Assembly (NCBI GenBank): GCA_022315425.1
Contig: JAIUPT010000016.1
Location: 372,001-436,000, forward strand
Reading direction: 5' to 3'
Source: Pseudevernia furfuracea
Lineage: Eukaryota > Ascomycota > Lecanoromycetes > Lecanorales > Parmeliaceae
Length of the DNA: 64,000 nucleotides
Part shown: in pieces, positions 35,001-47,700 of the stretch
Numbering within the stretch: the stretch's first letter is position 1
How the letters are laid out: each line of letters opens with the position of its first letter
The notes under the pieces: generated by a model
The model's database searches: none
Seen by the model: only the letters and a program-made list of their open reading frames with translations
Told to the model about the DNA's origin: nothing
Program-made: the position numbers and the translations under genes

Positions 35001-36537
35001 CTCTCGCATGCACTGAGAGCTCGCCATACAAGACGAATATAAATCTCTCATGAACAACAATACTTGATGTCTGATTCAGACGTCTTCAGGTACTCATATT
35101 CTGAGAGGTCGCTGAATTTATATCGTGAAGCGAGGCCCCGCTGAGGAAGTCACTCGCTATAAGGCCCGCTGAGTGATTCGAGGTTTCGAACAGCAGAAGG
35201 GTCGTGATTACCATAACACGTTCGTCTCAGTGATCAAGCTCATAAGTTATAAGGCGATCTTTGCCCTGACAGCGGTCCTGAACTGGGACGTGAAATAAAT
35301 GAACGTCAAAACCGTCTTTCTCTACGATAACGTTCAAGAGACGATTTATGTGCGACAGCCCGATGATTTCAGCAAGGACGATATCAAAGTTTATAAGCTG
35401 AATAAGGTTCTTTATAAACTCAAGCAATTCTTCAAAATTTGATATCAGCACTTCTCGAAGTATATAAAGAAATTCGAATTAATACCCATCGAATCGAACG
35501 AGAGTGTCTTTATAAACATCAAGAAAAACATTATTATAGCTCTCTATATGAACGATATATTAATCATCGATCTCAGCAAAATCGACATTCAGCGCATCAA
35601 AAAGGCCCTTAATAACAAGTTTCACATATTCGACTTGAAACCTTACGTCTATTATTTAGACATGATCGTCAAAAGAAATCGTGTCGTCGATATTCTTCGT
35701 CTGAGACAAGCAGTCTATGTCACTCGTTTCTTAAAGCATTTCAATTATTAAAGTCTTAATCCAGTCTCTACGTCTCTGAAAACCAGTCGCAAGCTACAAT
35801 CTGCGAAAGAGAGCTATGTTGCCTCGAGAAAGCTATACGAGAACTATTAATCTATCGTGAAATCCCTCATGTATATCATGTTAGAAACTCGTTCTAATAT
35901 CGTCTATACTGTCTCTCTTGTCAGTCGCTATTCAGTCAATTCGACTCAGACACACTAAAATGCAGTGATTCGAATCTTTCGATATCTTAGAGACACGATA
36001 TATTACGAACTCGTGTACAAAGAATCTCTTCAAGCCCTTATCGAGTACATCGATTTCGATTAGGCTGACGACTCGATTCGAAGATCTATCTTCGACTATC
36101 TATTCAACGTCGATAGCGGCGTCATTAGCTGATCATCAAAGCGTCAAGTCATCGTCGCGTTATTCACTTGCGAAGTCGAGTATATCGATCAAACGTTGAT
36201 TATCAAAGAAGTTATTTGATTAAAAACTCTTCTCAATCAACTCCTGCGGCCTCGAGACTCTGATTCGAAGATCATCATAATCTTCGACGACAATTAGAGC
36301 GCAATTGTCCTCGTCAAGAACGCTCAGTTTCATGCTCGTATCAAGCACATTAATATCGTTCATTATTTCGTGCGTGAAAAAGTTAATGACGACATCGTGA
36401 ACATGCAATTCGTATCCACGAATAAACAAATGATCGACGATCTCATCAAAGCCCTCTGCCTCGACAAATTCGTTGCCTTTCGCGATGCCCTTGGGGTGAA
36501 ATCAGCCTCAGAACATCCTCTCAGCGTCAAAGACTAA
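32074..36537 (+). pseudogene. Copia D Gag-Pol (1488 codons, one frame, several stops)
   Basis: One frame from ATG 32074 to TAA 36537. Order: Gag (to about 32960) with CSSCKTADRKFRHFFVKC near 32815; protease near 33205-33240, whose active site reads D-L-D at 33211-33219 where D-S/T-G is expected; pre-integrase segment with TLRNVLYVLDMSVNLLSI (about 33375); integrase core (33840-34140) with RLDNEREY around the second Asp; integrase C-terminal region (34190-34480); reverse transcriptase (about 35090-35750), whose YVDD box reads YMND near 35547-35558; RNase H (36030-36500), including KRQVIVALFTCEVEYID and HARIKHINIVHYF. In-frame stops fall at Trp (mostly TGA) and Gln (TAA/TAG) positions. Each active-site change fits transitions. 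The element is inactive, though it is the best-preserved Copia copy. Confidence 0.88.
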
Positions 36538-36906
36538 CTCTCAGCGCTCTTGCTTCTAATCTGAAGTCGTTAGTTTCAGAGAAGTAACGCTATCCACCTT
36601 GCCTGTGAACGCCAGATCTTCAGTATTCTTCCACTGTCTCATGTATCCACCGACCTCGTTTTGATAGAAATTTGATGTGCACCAGGTCTATTTCAAAGAA
36701 AACTTTCAAAAAACCGCCTTTTTCCGGAAAATGGAAGTTTTGTATGGAGAACCAGAACGGATTTTTATATGTCTTCGAATTTGACATAGTCGTTTTCAGA
36801 ACTTGGTTTCTTCACTTTTGTGAACCGGACTTCGCGCTAACCCGATTGAGGTTTTTTGCGTCGCGAAGTGCGAAAATCGTGTTTTCGCATTTTTGAGTAT
36901 GCGAGC

Positions 36907-36915
36907 GAAGGGGAG
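36907..36915 (+). other. Copia D polypurine tract
   Basis: GAAGGGGAG lies directly before the 3' LTR. It is conserved (as the complement) next to the 3' LTRs of copies A and B. Confidence 0.8.
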
Positions 36916-37037
36916 TGTCAAAATTCGAGTCACGTGACATGATCACGTGATGCGCTAAGGCGCATCCTCATAGTCGCTCTTTACTCTCGTAGCATTCTAT
37001 AGTTAACAACTAAGTGTCCTATCACCTATTCTTGACA
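36916..37037 (+). repeat. Copia D 3' LTR (122 bp)
   Basis: Begins TGTCAAAATTCGAG, ends TTCTTGACA and is followed by the TTGAA target duplication. CACGTG boxes and hairpin intact. Confidence 0.92.
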
Positions 37038-37570
37038 TTGAAATCATCGAGCTATCGTATATAAATCGTTTCTTAAACGTTATCGTAAAGAAAGACGATT
37101 TTGACGTTTATTTATTTTACGTCTTAGTTTAGAGTCGCTATTAAAACAAAGATCGTCTTATAACTTATAAGTTTAATCACTAAAACGAACGTGTTATAAT
37201 AGTTACGACTCTTTTACTATTCGAATTCTCGAATTATTTAACGAGTCTTATAACGAGTGACTTTCTTAACGAGATCTCGCTTTACGATATAAACTTAACG
37301 ATCTCTCAGAATATAAGTATTTAAAGACGTCTGAATTAGACATTGAGTATTATTGTTTATAAGAGATTTATATTCGTCTTATATAGCGAGCTTTCAGTGT
37401 ATACGAGAGAATTGATTAAAAATAATCTATTAATAGATCGTCGACTCGAAAATATTCGACTTATTAATATGATTCGCTAGTAACGTAAAGGTCGCGAATG
37501 TTTTCGAAAGAGGGTCAGATAATAGATCTCGTAGATTCGAAATCGTGATATCGAAATAATCGAGAAGTAC

Positions 37571-37788
37571 TATTATGACCATAGTCAAGGGCTATGTCTC
37601 CTGTCAAAGCCTTCCGCGGAAGCCTTTCGCAGAAGGATGGCTCTTATCATGCCTTGGAGAAGGGGGAGAGGCTAGGCTATGCTGATACTAGCGTCTTCGA
37701 TGTATTCTCTACAAAAGCAGCCTCGTAGTTAAAACATAAAGACAAGACTTTACACACTCACATGATTCATATGTTATTGAGCATTATA
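37571..37788 (+). repeat. Gypsy-1 plus-strand copy 5' LTR (218 bp)
   Basis: Aligns without length change to 44538-44755. It contains a CTTCCGCGGAAG palindrome (37609-37620) and a conserved stretch with TTACACACTCACATG near the 3' end. Confidence 0.9.
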
Positions 37789-37790
37789 AT

Positions 37791-37803
37791 TGATAGCAAC
37801 ACC
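37791..37803 (+). other. Gypsy-1 primer-binding site, mutated
   Basis: TGATAGCAACACC, two bases after the LTR; it differs from the Gypsy-2 site TGGTAGCAACACC by one G-to-A change. Confidence 0.65.
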
Positions 37804-38339
37804 TTGTTTCACCAGCTAGATTCATTATACAATGACTCTCTAACATCAGGGTATTTTATCACTCATCAGCTTTGCCTTTGCTTGACGCTGTCTTTTCGAT
37901 CGTTTTAAGTATTAGCCTCGCTTTCGCTGCATATTATTTTGAAGCCTGTTATAATAAAGCACTTCTCGAAGTCTATTATAACAAGATTCTTGTTATAGTA
38001 GTAGATAGTCACCCTGACGTTATCGAACGTTTCTTATCTTGACGTCTCTGTGACTCGAATCGTTTATCAAATTTATTCGTTTATCGAAGTCACTGATATA
38101 CGATATCTACACGAGATACCTCACGAAGTAAATCTTACCCTCGAGTATATCACAGTCAACTATTCCCGCCCTAAGTTATCGTCTGCTGTTGTTATAGTTC
38201 GATCATTTAAACGCTTCGCTATAGAGTTATTTGTCTTTTTATTTAATTGAGCTATCGACACTGCTATCTTCAAGCGATCGATTCGTGCTTTTATCGATCG
38301 AACATACGATTACAGAAGTCTTTTCCAGATAGTAGTCTA

Positions 38340-41300
38340 TATTCGTCAATAAGATCCTTCATCTATTGAAATAATCCCTATCAGATTCAGGTCATCAGCT
38401 TTCGCTGACGTAGTTATGAACGAAGAGATAGTTCGAAGAATCGTTTCTGACGTCGTTCAGATAGCTGTTACACAAATATCTGTAGCTGCTATACAGTCTT
38501 TCGAAGGAGTTGAAAATACAGCTGACACGTCGTCTTCTACTCCGACATCGTCTATTAATTTGAGATGAAATGCTCACGACTTGGGATTCTTTGACTTCAA
38601 TTATAACGACAAAACGATACATATAGCTACCCCCATTGAGCATACTAACAAGAACACCTATTTTCGAGATATTCACCTTTTCCTTGATCGTGCTAAGCAG
38701 TTCATCCCCATCAAAGAAGCTGAATTAGTACGTGAAAATCTATAACTCAGTCTGAGAGACACTACACTCTCTTGATAAACGAGTGAACTATTCGACATCG
38801 AACGTCGTATTGCCATTTATGACAACAGCATTGATGAGTGAATCAAGCTGCTTATAAAACGCTTCAAGTAGTTATCTTTCGTTATCATAAAGTCCTTGCT
38901 AAAGAAATCTTATATCTTACGAGACGCTATAGCTAAACGCGAGCCTCGTGAATTCATTTAGCGTATGCTTTGTACTGTAAAGAATATCGAAATTAACGAT
39001 ATCGAGTCTTAATTAGACATGATCTATATCAATATCGACCTCAGTCTGCGAATGTATTTACAACGACTTACGAAGAGATCTATCATTGACTCTTTTTTGT
39101 CTGATCTCGATGACCGTAAGTACGAATAATAAGCTTTTGTCAGCAAGAGATTGAATTCATATCGATCTGAGAGATCGTCATAATAGCATCGTAATAACAA
39201 TCAAATCAATGAATAACGCTCTTTTTAATATTAAGATTAGTATTTTCCTTAATATTTTCGCCCCGTTGACATATCGTATCGTTTAGTGAGAGAAAGTTAT
39301 CAAGGTTCTCGACCTTACTATAAAAGCAATAACCCTTATAACGACGATAAACCATTTTCAAGGTCATCTTATCAGATTAGGCCCTTACTAAATGCTTCAT
39401 CTACGAGTAATGTTAATCAAGGTCAATATTAGTCTCAGCAGTTATATCGTCAGCAGAGTCAGTTATCGCCTAACAGATCATTATTATAAATCACGGACGG
39501 AAACGCAAATTAGTTTCCTGATTAGAGGGTCTACACGAGCCCTTATCAATTAAGAAACGAAGGTAGAGATTTTAATCGAAATTCATTTAAGAAGCTCTTC
39601 TCTACTATCAAGGTCTATCACGTTAATGATTAAGAAAATACGTCTTCAGATGATCAAGAGAACTATCAGCAGTACGAGAATGTCTTTTATTATAACACGT
39701 CTGCGAAAGACTTTCATGAAGCATCTGCAGAAGGCTTCAACGAATAGTTCGATGAATTCTAAAAATATCAGAACGACACTATCGAAGCTTACTTTATCGT
39801 ATCTCGCAAATTAGCTGTACTCACATATCGAATTTGTAAGAATACTTTTGCCTTCAGCAACAAGCTTCATAGACATTTTATTAAATATTTGAAGTCTTTA
39901 ACAAATAGTTATACTGTTATTATAAACTCTTTCGCAGCTGCTTACGCTGTTATAAAGGCTTTCACAGAAGTTACTATATTCTCTTATCAAATCGTCGAGT
40001 CAACTATCAAGAATCAATCAACTTCAAAACGTGCATTTCGAGAATTCCGCTTTGTCATCGTAAGGGTCTCACTCACTTATTAGGGTCGTTTTTACGAATT
40101 TTGCTTTGACACGAAATATACGATATTACTAATCGACCGTGTTTTTCTGAATCAGCTCATTAAGAACGAAGACTTATATATCGAAATCAAGAAAACATCT
40201 TCAATCAAGATTCGAGAACTAGATATCAAAGAGCATAATGCTTACGAGTATATCATTATTCTTATATACATATTCAGCTGTAATAATGAAAAGATAACAT
40301 TGATTCGTCGAGAAATTCATATTGTCGATAATCTTTTTATTAAAGCATTTATCGAAATTAATAGTATAAAGTCTGAGACAATTATTCTCGACATCGCTAA
40401 GAATATAACTATTATTAAGTCTTATAACATTTAGATCTCAATGTCAATGATAGTTAAAGGTTTTAGAACTAATGCTGTTATTGTCAGCAAAGCACGCTTT
40501 ATCATATTAGTTCATTTCTTCTTAATAGTATTAATCGACTCTGTCGATTTGTCTAGCGAACGAGATCTCATTTTCGAGTTAAAGTAAATAAATACTCTAA
40601 CTTCTTCGTAAGCATCGTCGATAATAGTCTATCAAGTCAAGGCGTTATAGTTCGTAACGATATTAATTTATTAGTCACGCTTGTCAGACACGCTCGCCTC
40701 GACAAGATTTTTGAGTATAAGACTAAAGAATACTTTTAAATTAATCTAAAAGACGCACCTCTAGCAGAAAGACCTCTCAAGAAGATCAAATTAAAATTCT
40801 TAATCAAGAAGATCTTCAAGAGACTAATATATATTATCACAGCCTTCAGCGTAGTTATTTTTATTAAGAAAATTATTTATTTCACTAATGTTACTATCTA
40901 TAAAGATACGATAGCTATCCAAGCAATTATTAAGATTATCGAAGTCTTTCTTAACTTATGAAAAGACATTAATAATGTTATTAACGTGTCAAAGAATCAA
41001 TGAATGAAAATTTCGCTTATCGACAACTAACAAAAAATCTATAAGATCGATCAAGCACGAGTCTATTTCGTTAATATAAAAGATAAGAAAGTTATTAACA
41101 AAGTCTTCGACAAATTGCATGAGCAAGGTCGCATAAAATGAATTATTATTAATATCTTATTCTTCTTTTCTTGCTTCGTGATGTGAAGAGAGATTATCGA
41201 TAAGTCAAAAGATCGCGTAGTTATTAATATTAGAGCTCTTAATAAAATCACTGTGTCGAATACTTACTCTATGTCAATGCAGTTAGAAATTCTAACATTG

Positions 41301-44300
41301 TTAAGAAATGTCACTCATATTTCGACTGTCGATGTCGTCGTATTCTTCTATCAATGATGAATACAACGATAATATCGATATCGTCTAAGCGTCTCTTCAC
41401 ATCGTGATTAGAAAACATTCAATGTATTAGTTATGAGCTATCGAAATTCGCTCGCCTATGTTCAAAGAATAATTGATAGAATTCTTCGATCATTTCGACA
41501 TTTCTATAGAACATATATCGATGATATCGTTATCTTCTTTATCTCGCTAGAAGAGTATCTTGAGCATCTCAATCTTGTCTTTCAAGCTTTGTCTGACATG
41601 AACATTCATTTGACATCTGCAAAAGTCTTTCTCGAATACCCCTCAGTGCAGCTGTTAGATTAGTATGTCGATGTTCTGGGCCTAGCTACGTCGGAAGATA
41701 AGCTTATAATTATTCGTAATCTCGAGTTCTCACGTACCTTAACAGCTCTTAAGCGCTATCTCGAGATAACAGACTATCTTAAATAGTATATATCTTATTA
41801 CTTCGCTATTGTCAAATTATTACAAAAACGAAAGACTCTTCTTAATCGTAACTGCAGAAGTATTACGAGAAGTGCTTATAAATTTAAAGTCAACAGAGTA
41901 TATCTATAAACGTTAACTTCAAAAGAACTCAATACATATTATCAACTTTAAGAAATTTTCGATTCTGTTATAATACTCTATTATTATAATCTCAACAGAT
42001 AGTTATACGTGAATCTCGACGTTAATAAAGAATTTGACTTCGAAGCTCACGTCTATCATATCAAGAACGATAATCTCTTATTAAAGTCTTTCGCAGTTAT
42101 CGACTCTTTGCTGAAGTCTTTCGCAGACGCTCTTAAACAAAAGTCTTTATAATCGATTCTCTTTTTCAGCAGACAACTTACGTTAATAGAAATTCGATAT
42201 TAATCAATCGAGTTAAAAATAACTGATATAGTATAAGTAATTAAGAAGATTCGTCACTTGATTAAAGCTGTTATAACTTCAAGAATTATTATCGTCTACA
42301 TAGATCACTTCGCTGTTATCGACATTATACGTTAGAATAATATGAATATTACATCTATCGAAAAGCTTAACTTACGCTTAATTCGTGCTTCAAAGTACTT
42401 ATAGAGATTCCGCATTGAACTAAAACATAAGTCTAACAAGACTAACATCGTGTCAGACGCTTTATCACGATTAACAAGTTGATTAGTCTTAGATCGATCT
42501 AAGAAAGACTTCGTTCTTGACGCTATCGACTTCTTCTTTATTAATATAATCTCTATTAATGAAATCTTTCGCAAAAAAATAACAAAAGACTATTAAAATA
42601 AGTTAAGATGAATTAGAATCATTGTCACTGTTAAGATAAACGCAGAGCTAGAGGAAAATGCTACTAGACTATTATATAAGCTCATTAATAACTTACTCTA
42701 TTATAATAATGTCGATATTAAAATGTAACTGTGCGTGTCAACAAGGGCCTTAAAACATGAGATCTTCAAGTTAGTTCATAACGAAATAAGACATTTAAAA
42801 TATGCTCGTACCCATAAGAAGTTGACGCGTGATATTTATATTTATAACATGTCTACTAAATTATATAAATATCTACGACACTATTCTCACTATTAATTAT
42901 ATCAAACTTCTCGACACTCTTCGTATAGCTCGCTAAAGTTAATATACACGTCATCGCGCTTATTTTATATAATCATTATCGACTTTATTCTAGCCTTGTC
43001 AAAGACTTTCTCTAGTCTTGATTACATTATATCTATAACGAAAAAGGCAAGCAAGGTCATCATCTTAATTTCAGACGCGTCGACGTGAAATAATTCTTAA
43101 TAAGTCTATTATCTGCTGACTAGACTTCTGTTACTTAATTAAAACCTATTATAAGTTATTATCTTCGACCGTGATCGCAAGTTCGTCGAATAATTATAAT
43201 AACAAATTCTTAAGCTTCTCAATATCGATTTGTTATATTTTATCGTCTAACACTCTCAGACTAATGAATAATTCGAGAAGTCTAATGAGATTATCGAAAT
43301 TGTCTTGCGTTATTTTATTCTCACAGTGTCTCACGATCTATGATTAGTCGTGCTGTCGTAACTTATTATTATTCTTAATAATTCTACGAAGTATAGCTCG
43401 ATATATTTGACGTCTATAGAAGTTCTTTATGAGTTCAAAGTCAAAAAATCATTGAATCTATTGAGCATCGACGATCTTAATGTTAATAATTTTACAGATA
43501 TAATCTTTACTCTGCAGTAAGGTTTTAATCTATAGTAAGCTTTTAACTCTACTGCTTAAAAAGCTTCAGCATCTAATTTACGATAAGCTTCAGTCTCGCA
43601 AGAGACTACGTCTATATCTATCGTGATATTAATCTTAAAGTAGCGCGTCATAACAGTACGAGTGTCTGTTATATTAATTATATCGTCGTCGAAGTCTTTC
43701 GTAGCTGATGTCTTTTCGACTTAACGTTCGAAGATCTCTTATCGCTCTGAGCATATCGATGCTCACGATATATTAATCTTCGTCTTAATACGAATAAAGA
43801 AATACTACGATATCAAGCATATATCAATATTCTTTAGAATTAATGAACACGTGTATCTGCGTCTTCATAGAGACTATCAAATAATCGAAGTACAGTCGCG
43901 AAAACTTGATTAATAATTCACTGAATTATTCGAAGTTGTTAAGCGAATCAAACGTCTTACTTATCGTCTTAAGCTATCGTCTACTATGAAGATTCACGAC
44001 GTCGTGTTAATTGTACACCTCAAATCAGCTATCGCATCTGTCTTAGATTCGTATAAACGTCAGCTCATCGTGTTATCTGTCGTCGTTATTAACAACGAGA
44101 ATAAGTACGAAATAGAACGTCTAGTAAGAAAGCGACAACGTCGCTATAATAGAGTCAAATAAGCAACTACTTAATACTTGATTCGATGAACAGAATATAA
44201 TTCTTAAAAAGATAAATGACTCTCTGTCAAGCAGTTAACAAACGCACTCGAACTTATTAAAGAATTCGAGAAAGCCAACGAAGCTGTCGCTGCGTTAATA

Positions 44301-44330
44301 TAACTATCGCTGCATTAACGTCTCATATGA
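38340..44330 (+). pseudogene. Gypsy-1 plus-strand copy Gag-Pol-chromodomain, with stops and one frameshift
   Basis: Borders are approximate. Gag is readable from about 38400 (ADVVMNEEIVRRIVSDVVQI), followed by a Ser/Gln/Asn-rich tail (39300-39760). Protease lies at 40087-40570 with FDTKYTILLIDR, where the third active-site residue is changed. The reading frame then shifts by one near 40588-40605. Reverse transcriptase follows (41230-41660), with NIRALNKITVSNTYSM and YRTYIDDIVIF near 41505-41540; RNase H near 42180-42480; integrase zinc region near 42760-42890; integrase core to about 43400; and a degraded chromodomain (44090-44300) with RLVRKRQRRYNRVK before it. Trp and Gln codons are replaced by stops throughout. 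It is not functional. Confidence 0.8.
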
Positions 44331-44537
44331 TCTTCGAATATTATTTGATATCTCTATATAAGGGTTTAATAATAACATCACTCTTATAATAGCTTCTTAT
44401 TATATCAATATCTTGTTAATTAGATAGAACTAATAAGCAGACGTATATATCGTTTGTTATAAAGAAATTCTCAAGGTTATTGTAGTATTGTTATGCGATT
44501 GTTATCGAAACGATGACTTTGTTTGTTTGACGATAAC

Positions 44538-44755
44538 TGTTATGATTATAGTCAAGGACTATGTCTTCTGTCAAAGTCTTTCGCGAAAGCCTTTCGTAGA
44601 AGAATAACTCTTATCATATCTTGAAGAAGGGGGAGAGACTAGGCTATGCTGATATTAGCGTCTTCGATGTATTCTCTACAAAAGCAGCCTCGTAGCTAGA
44701 ACATAAAGACAAGACTTTACACACTCACATGATTCATATGTCATTGAGCATTACA
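44538..44755 (+). repeat. Gypsy-1 plus-strand copy 3' LTR (218 bp)
   Basis: Begins TGTTATGATTATAG, ends GAGCATTACA and is followed by AGTAC. Differences from the 5' LTR are almost all transitions. Confidence 0.9.
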
Positions 44756-47700
44756 AGTACCCTTTGAATCGCACTTAATTCGAAGTCTTCGTGAATCATT
44801 TTGACGATAGTGAGAGAACGAGTTATTCTTTCGATAATTAATAATGTAACAATTAATCGAGAGACTCGCGCGAACGCGAACGATAATACGACTCGTGCGA
44901 GAGACGAGGATTTTGATATAGACGTCTATCTTTTAGCTAATTATAGAAAATTTGATCTTGATCTATTTATTGCAGATGTAAATATAGTCGTTAAGAACTT
45001 TATAATAAAAGCAATTATTATAGATGCAAATATAGTGATTGAAAACTTCATAATAAGAGTAATGTCTTTCGAAATATTAATAATACGTTATTCATTAAGT
45101 GTCTTCTCTATAGCGAATGTTAATATATGAAGACGTTATCGCTTAATCGAGAGCTTATGAGCGTTCGTCTTTTCTTCGAGATTTACAATCAAGAGACGCT
45201 TCTTAACGAAGTAAATATTATTAACTCGAATAATCTTCTTCTTGATAAGATTATATAGACGAAAAATGAACTCCTCTTTATATCTTAAAAGAATATACTT
45301 TTCACTTTTATTTACGAGTTTCTTTTAAATATACTTTAATACATAGACGATGAAATCAATCGTTCGCAGATGAAATAAAATGAGCTTTCGATAATAAAAA
45401 GTCTCAAATGACGTTACAATGATTCGAACGTTAAGAGATCGTAATATTAAATAATTGATAATGATCACGATTTCGAATCAGAAAGACTTATTAAGCTGAG
45501 AACTTAATAGTATAAAATATATCTTATATAATAAGATTTACTTAAAACGTTCGATCGCTTCATTTATTTTAAGATTCTTAAATATAATAAGCTTCTATTT
45601 AATTTCGTATTAAAGAAGATAATTTAAGAAGATCTTAAATATATACTCTCTCTTATTGTCGAGGCGAATACGATAGATCTTATAGTCTCGTAACTCTAAA
45701 AAGACTTTAAAACGTAAGAATATAATAAACGTTTTATTCTTATAACGAATATAGTACACTTTAAAGTAAAAGATGAAATTATTCTTAAATATTATAAAGT
45801 ATTTATAGTTATTGAATTTAATAAAGAATAGAGACTCTACGAGATTACTATAAACAAATTCGTTAGACTACGTTTCTAACTCTGTGAGACTATTATAAGA
45901 AATAGTCTTTTAACGTTTTATAACATAATATTCGCAGATATACTTCTTCGTAATGTTCTTAATGAAGTTCATTTTAACAATTATATTTGAGAGCTTATTT
46001 AGATTGTTTTAACTTAAATGACTTATACGAGCATATTAGAGTTAATAAATAAGATTCGAGAGCATATTATAACCGATTAGAGCACTGTTTCGACTCTATC
46101 AGAGATTCAAAAAGAAGAAATCACGATTACGAGTATCGATAAGCTTTAGATCGTTTTTAATAAGAGTACACTTTATTTTATAAAAGAAGACAGCGATATC
46201 GAAGTTTAAAAGTTTATCGATCGAGAAAAGATTAATGCTTATATTAGATATATATAAGATATTTCGTAGAGTGACTATTATATATTCTCTTTTGATTATA
46301 TAGTCGAGATTAATAATATTATAGTCTTAAGACTATACTTCGTTCTTTTCGATATTCTTAATCGATCGAAAATAGATCTTTTCGTAAATAATAAATATCG
46401 AACGATTCGCGAAAAAATAACGAGAATAGTTTGAATCTACGATAACTCGAATAAGAAGATTTACGAAATTTGCAGTTATGAAACTATATTCGAGAGCTTT
46501 CGTGACGATTAGATTAATGACTTGATTATTAGTCGCATCGAGAATATTAAAGTCGTTCGAGTTGATATTCGAATAATGTATAATAAAGTTTAATTTCTTT
46601 AAAAAGATATAATTGATATTAAAATAATCGTTCTTCTCTAAAGCAGAGACATTAAAAGACGTCTCTTCGATACGCTTACGCTTATTATTTAAGAATTTAT
46701 CTTCGAAATCGAAAATCTTTATCTTCTTCTTCTTTTTCTCTTTCGTTATAAATTTCTTAGACTTAAAATAAAAAAACTTGATTTAATATTTAATAAAGAA
46801 ATGTCTGAATTTGCGATTAATTATCTTATACGAAGAATAGATTTCACGATTGATATTAAAATCGTCGAGATTATTAAAAGTAGCTTATTTGTTTTTGTCT
46901 TTATCGTTAGGAACGATATATATAATTAAATTTTCTTTTTGAAGAAGATTCTAACTTCTTCGTTCACGACGATCACGACAATTTCTTAAAATTTAACGAA
47001 CTTGTTTTTAAAGAGATTATGATTTTAAGTATAACTTGACTCGAATATATTATAAGAATCGTTAAGTTTTATAAGAAAAATTAAAATTCGTAAAGACTTC
47101 GAAATAACGAGAGATTTATGAAGACTAATAATATCGAAGATAATCTTACGAAAGTTCTTTTCGTATTAACGAACTCTCTCTTCTTCAAGAATAAGATTAA
47201 ATATTCGACGTATTAATTTTTTAAAAAGATTCATGCTCTTAGATTAATAGTTCTTGATTAAAGCATCGAGTATAATCTAAGAGTCTTTATTATCGAATTC
47301 GACTTCGACGAGTTCGCGATCGTTATTCTCGAGACGATAAAAGATAGCGATATAGACTTTATAACTAATAATCGCATTAAAGAGAACAAGATTATTAAGC
47401 ATTAATTAATTATTGATATTCTGCTTTCATCGATGATATTTCAAATTAAATTTCAAAATAATAATAAAGTTTAAAGAGAAAGCGCTTTCTTCTTCGAGAG
47501 AATTAGTCGTTAAAATTATAAAAATTACTTATTTCTTGCGACGTCTTATGCGCTTGATTCTTCGTCGATTATAAATGTTAAGAATTATTAAGAAGATTTT
47601 TAAGAACGATACGTATAATATGAATAATAACGACGATAATGCTTAAACGAAAGACTCAATTTAAGAGATAATTGAGATGAGAGAGACGATAAAAAACGAA

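Larger units (their letters stand above)
30586..37037 (+). mobile_element. Ty1/Copia retrotransposon D, complete, inserted in Copia C in opposite orientation
   Basis: 6452 bp with 122-bp LTRs at both ends and an exact 5-bp target duplication TTGAA (30581-30585 and 37038-37042) in the RT/RNase H part of copy C. It has a primer-binding site, a long leader (about 1.37 kb), one Gag-Pol frame and a polypurine tract. It is the least mutated Copia copy here and retains an ATG at the start of Gag-Pol. Confidence 0.93.
37571..44755 (+). mobile_element. Ty3/Gypsy chromodomain retrotransposon (Gypsy-1 family), full length, heavily mutated
   Basis: 7185 bp with 218-bp LTRs (37571-37788 and 44538-44755) and an exact 5-bp target duplication AGTAC (37566-37570 and 44756-44760), inserted in Copia C. 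It is the same family as the partial element at 60104-64000: LTR, RNase H, integrase and chromodomain regions align. The 5' LTR ends are themselves mutated (TATTATGA for TGTTATGA, CATTATA for CATTACA). Confidence 0.92.
29416..47572 (-). pseudogene. Copia C Gag-Pol, heavily degraded, split by two insertions
   Basis: Runs from the start-equivalent ATA at 47572 to the stop at 29416. Removing the insertions and one copy of each target duplication leaves about 4510 nt, 46 more than A, B and D. Much of this is explained by a local tandem duplication near 44975-45060 with the repeated core ATAGATGCAAATATAG. Many Trp codons have reached TAA and Gln codons TAA, later stages of the same mutation series. 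Landmarks remain alignable: the protease border near 46080-46300, integrase near 45480-45900 and RT near 30190-30350. Confidence 0.75.

Noticed and set aside
32074..36537. In-frame TGA at Trp and TAA/TAG at Gln looked like a ciliate-type genetic code.
   Set aside because: Host genes at 1-2856 use normal stops and Trp codons, damage is graded between copies, and active-site residues are mutated too. RIP explains it.
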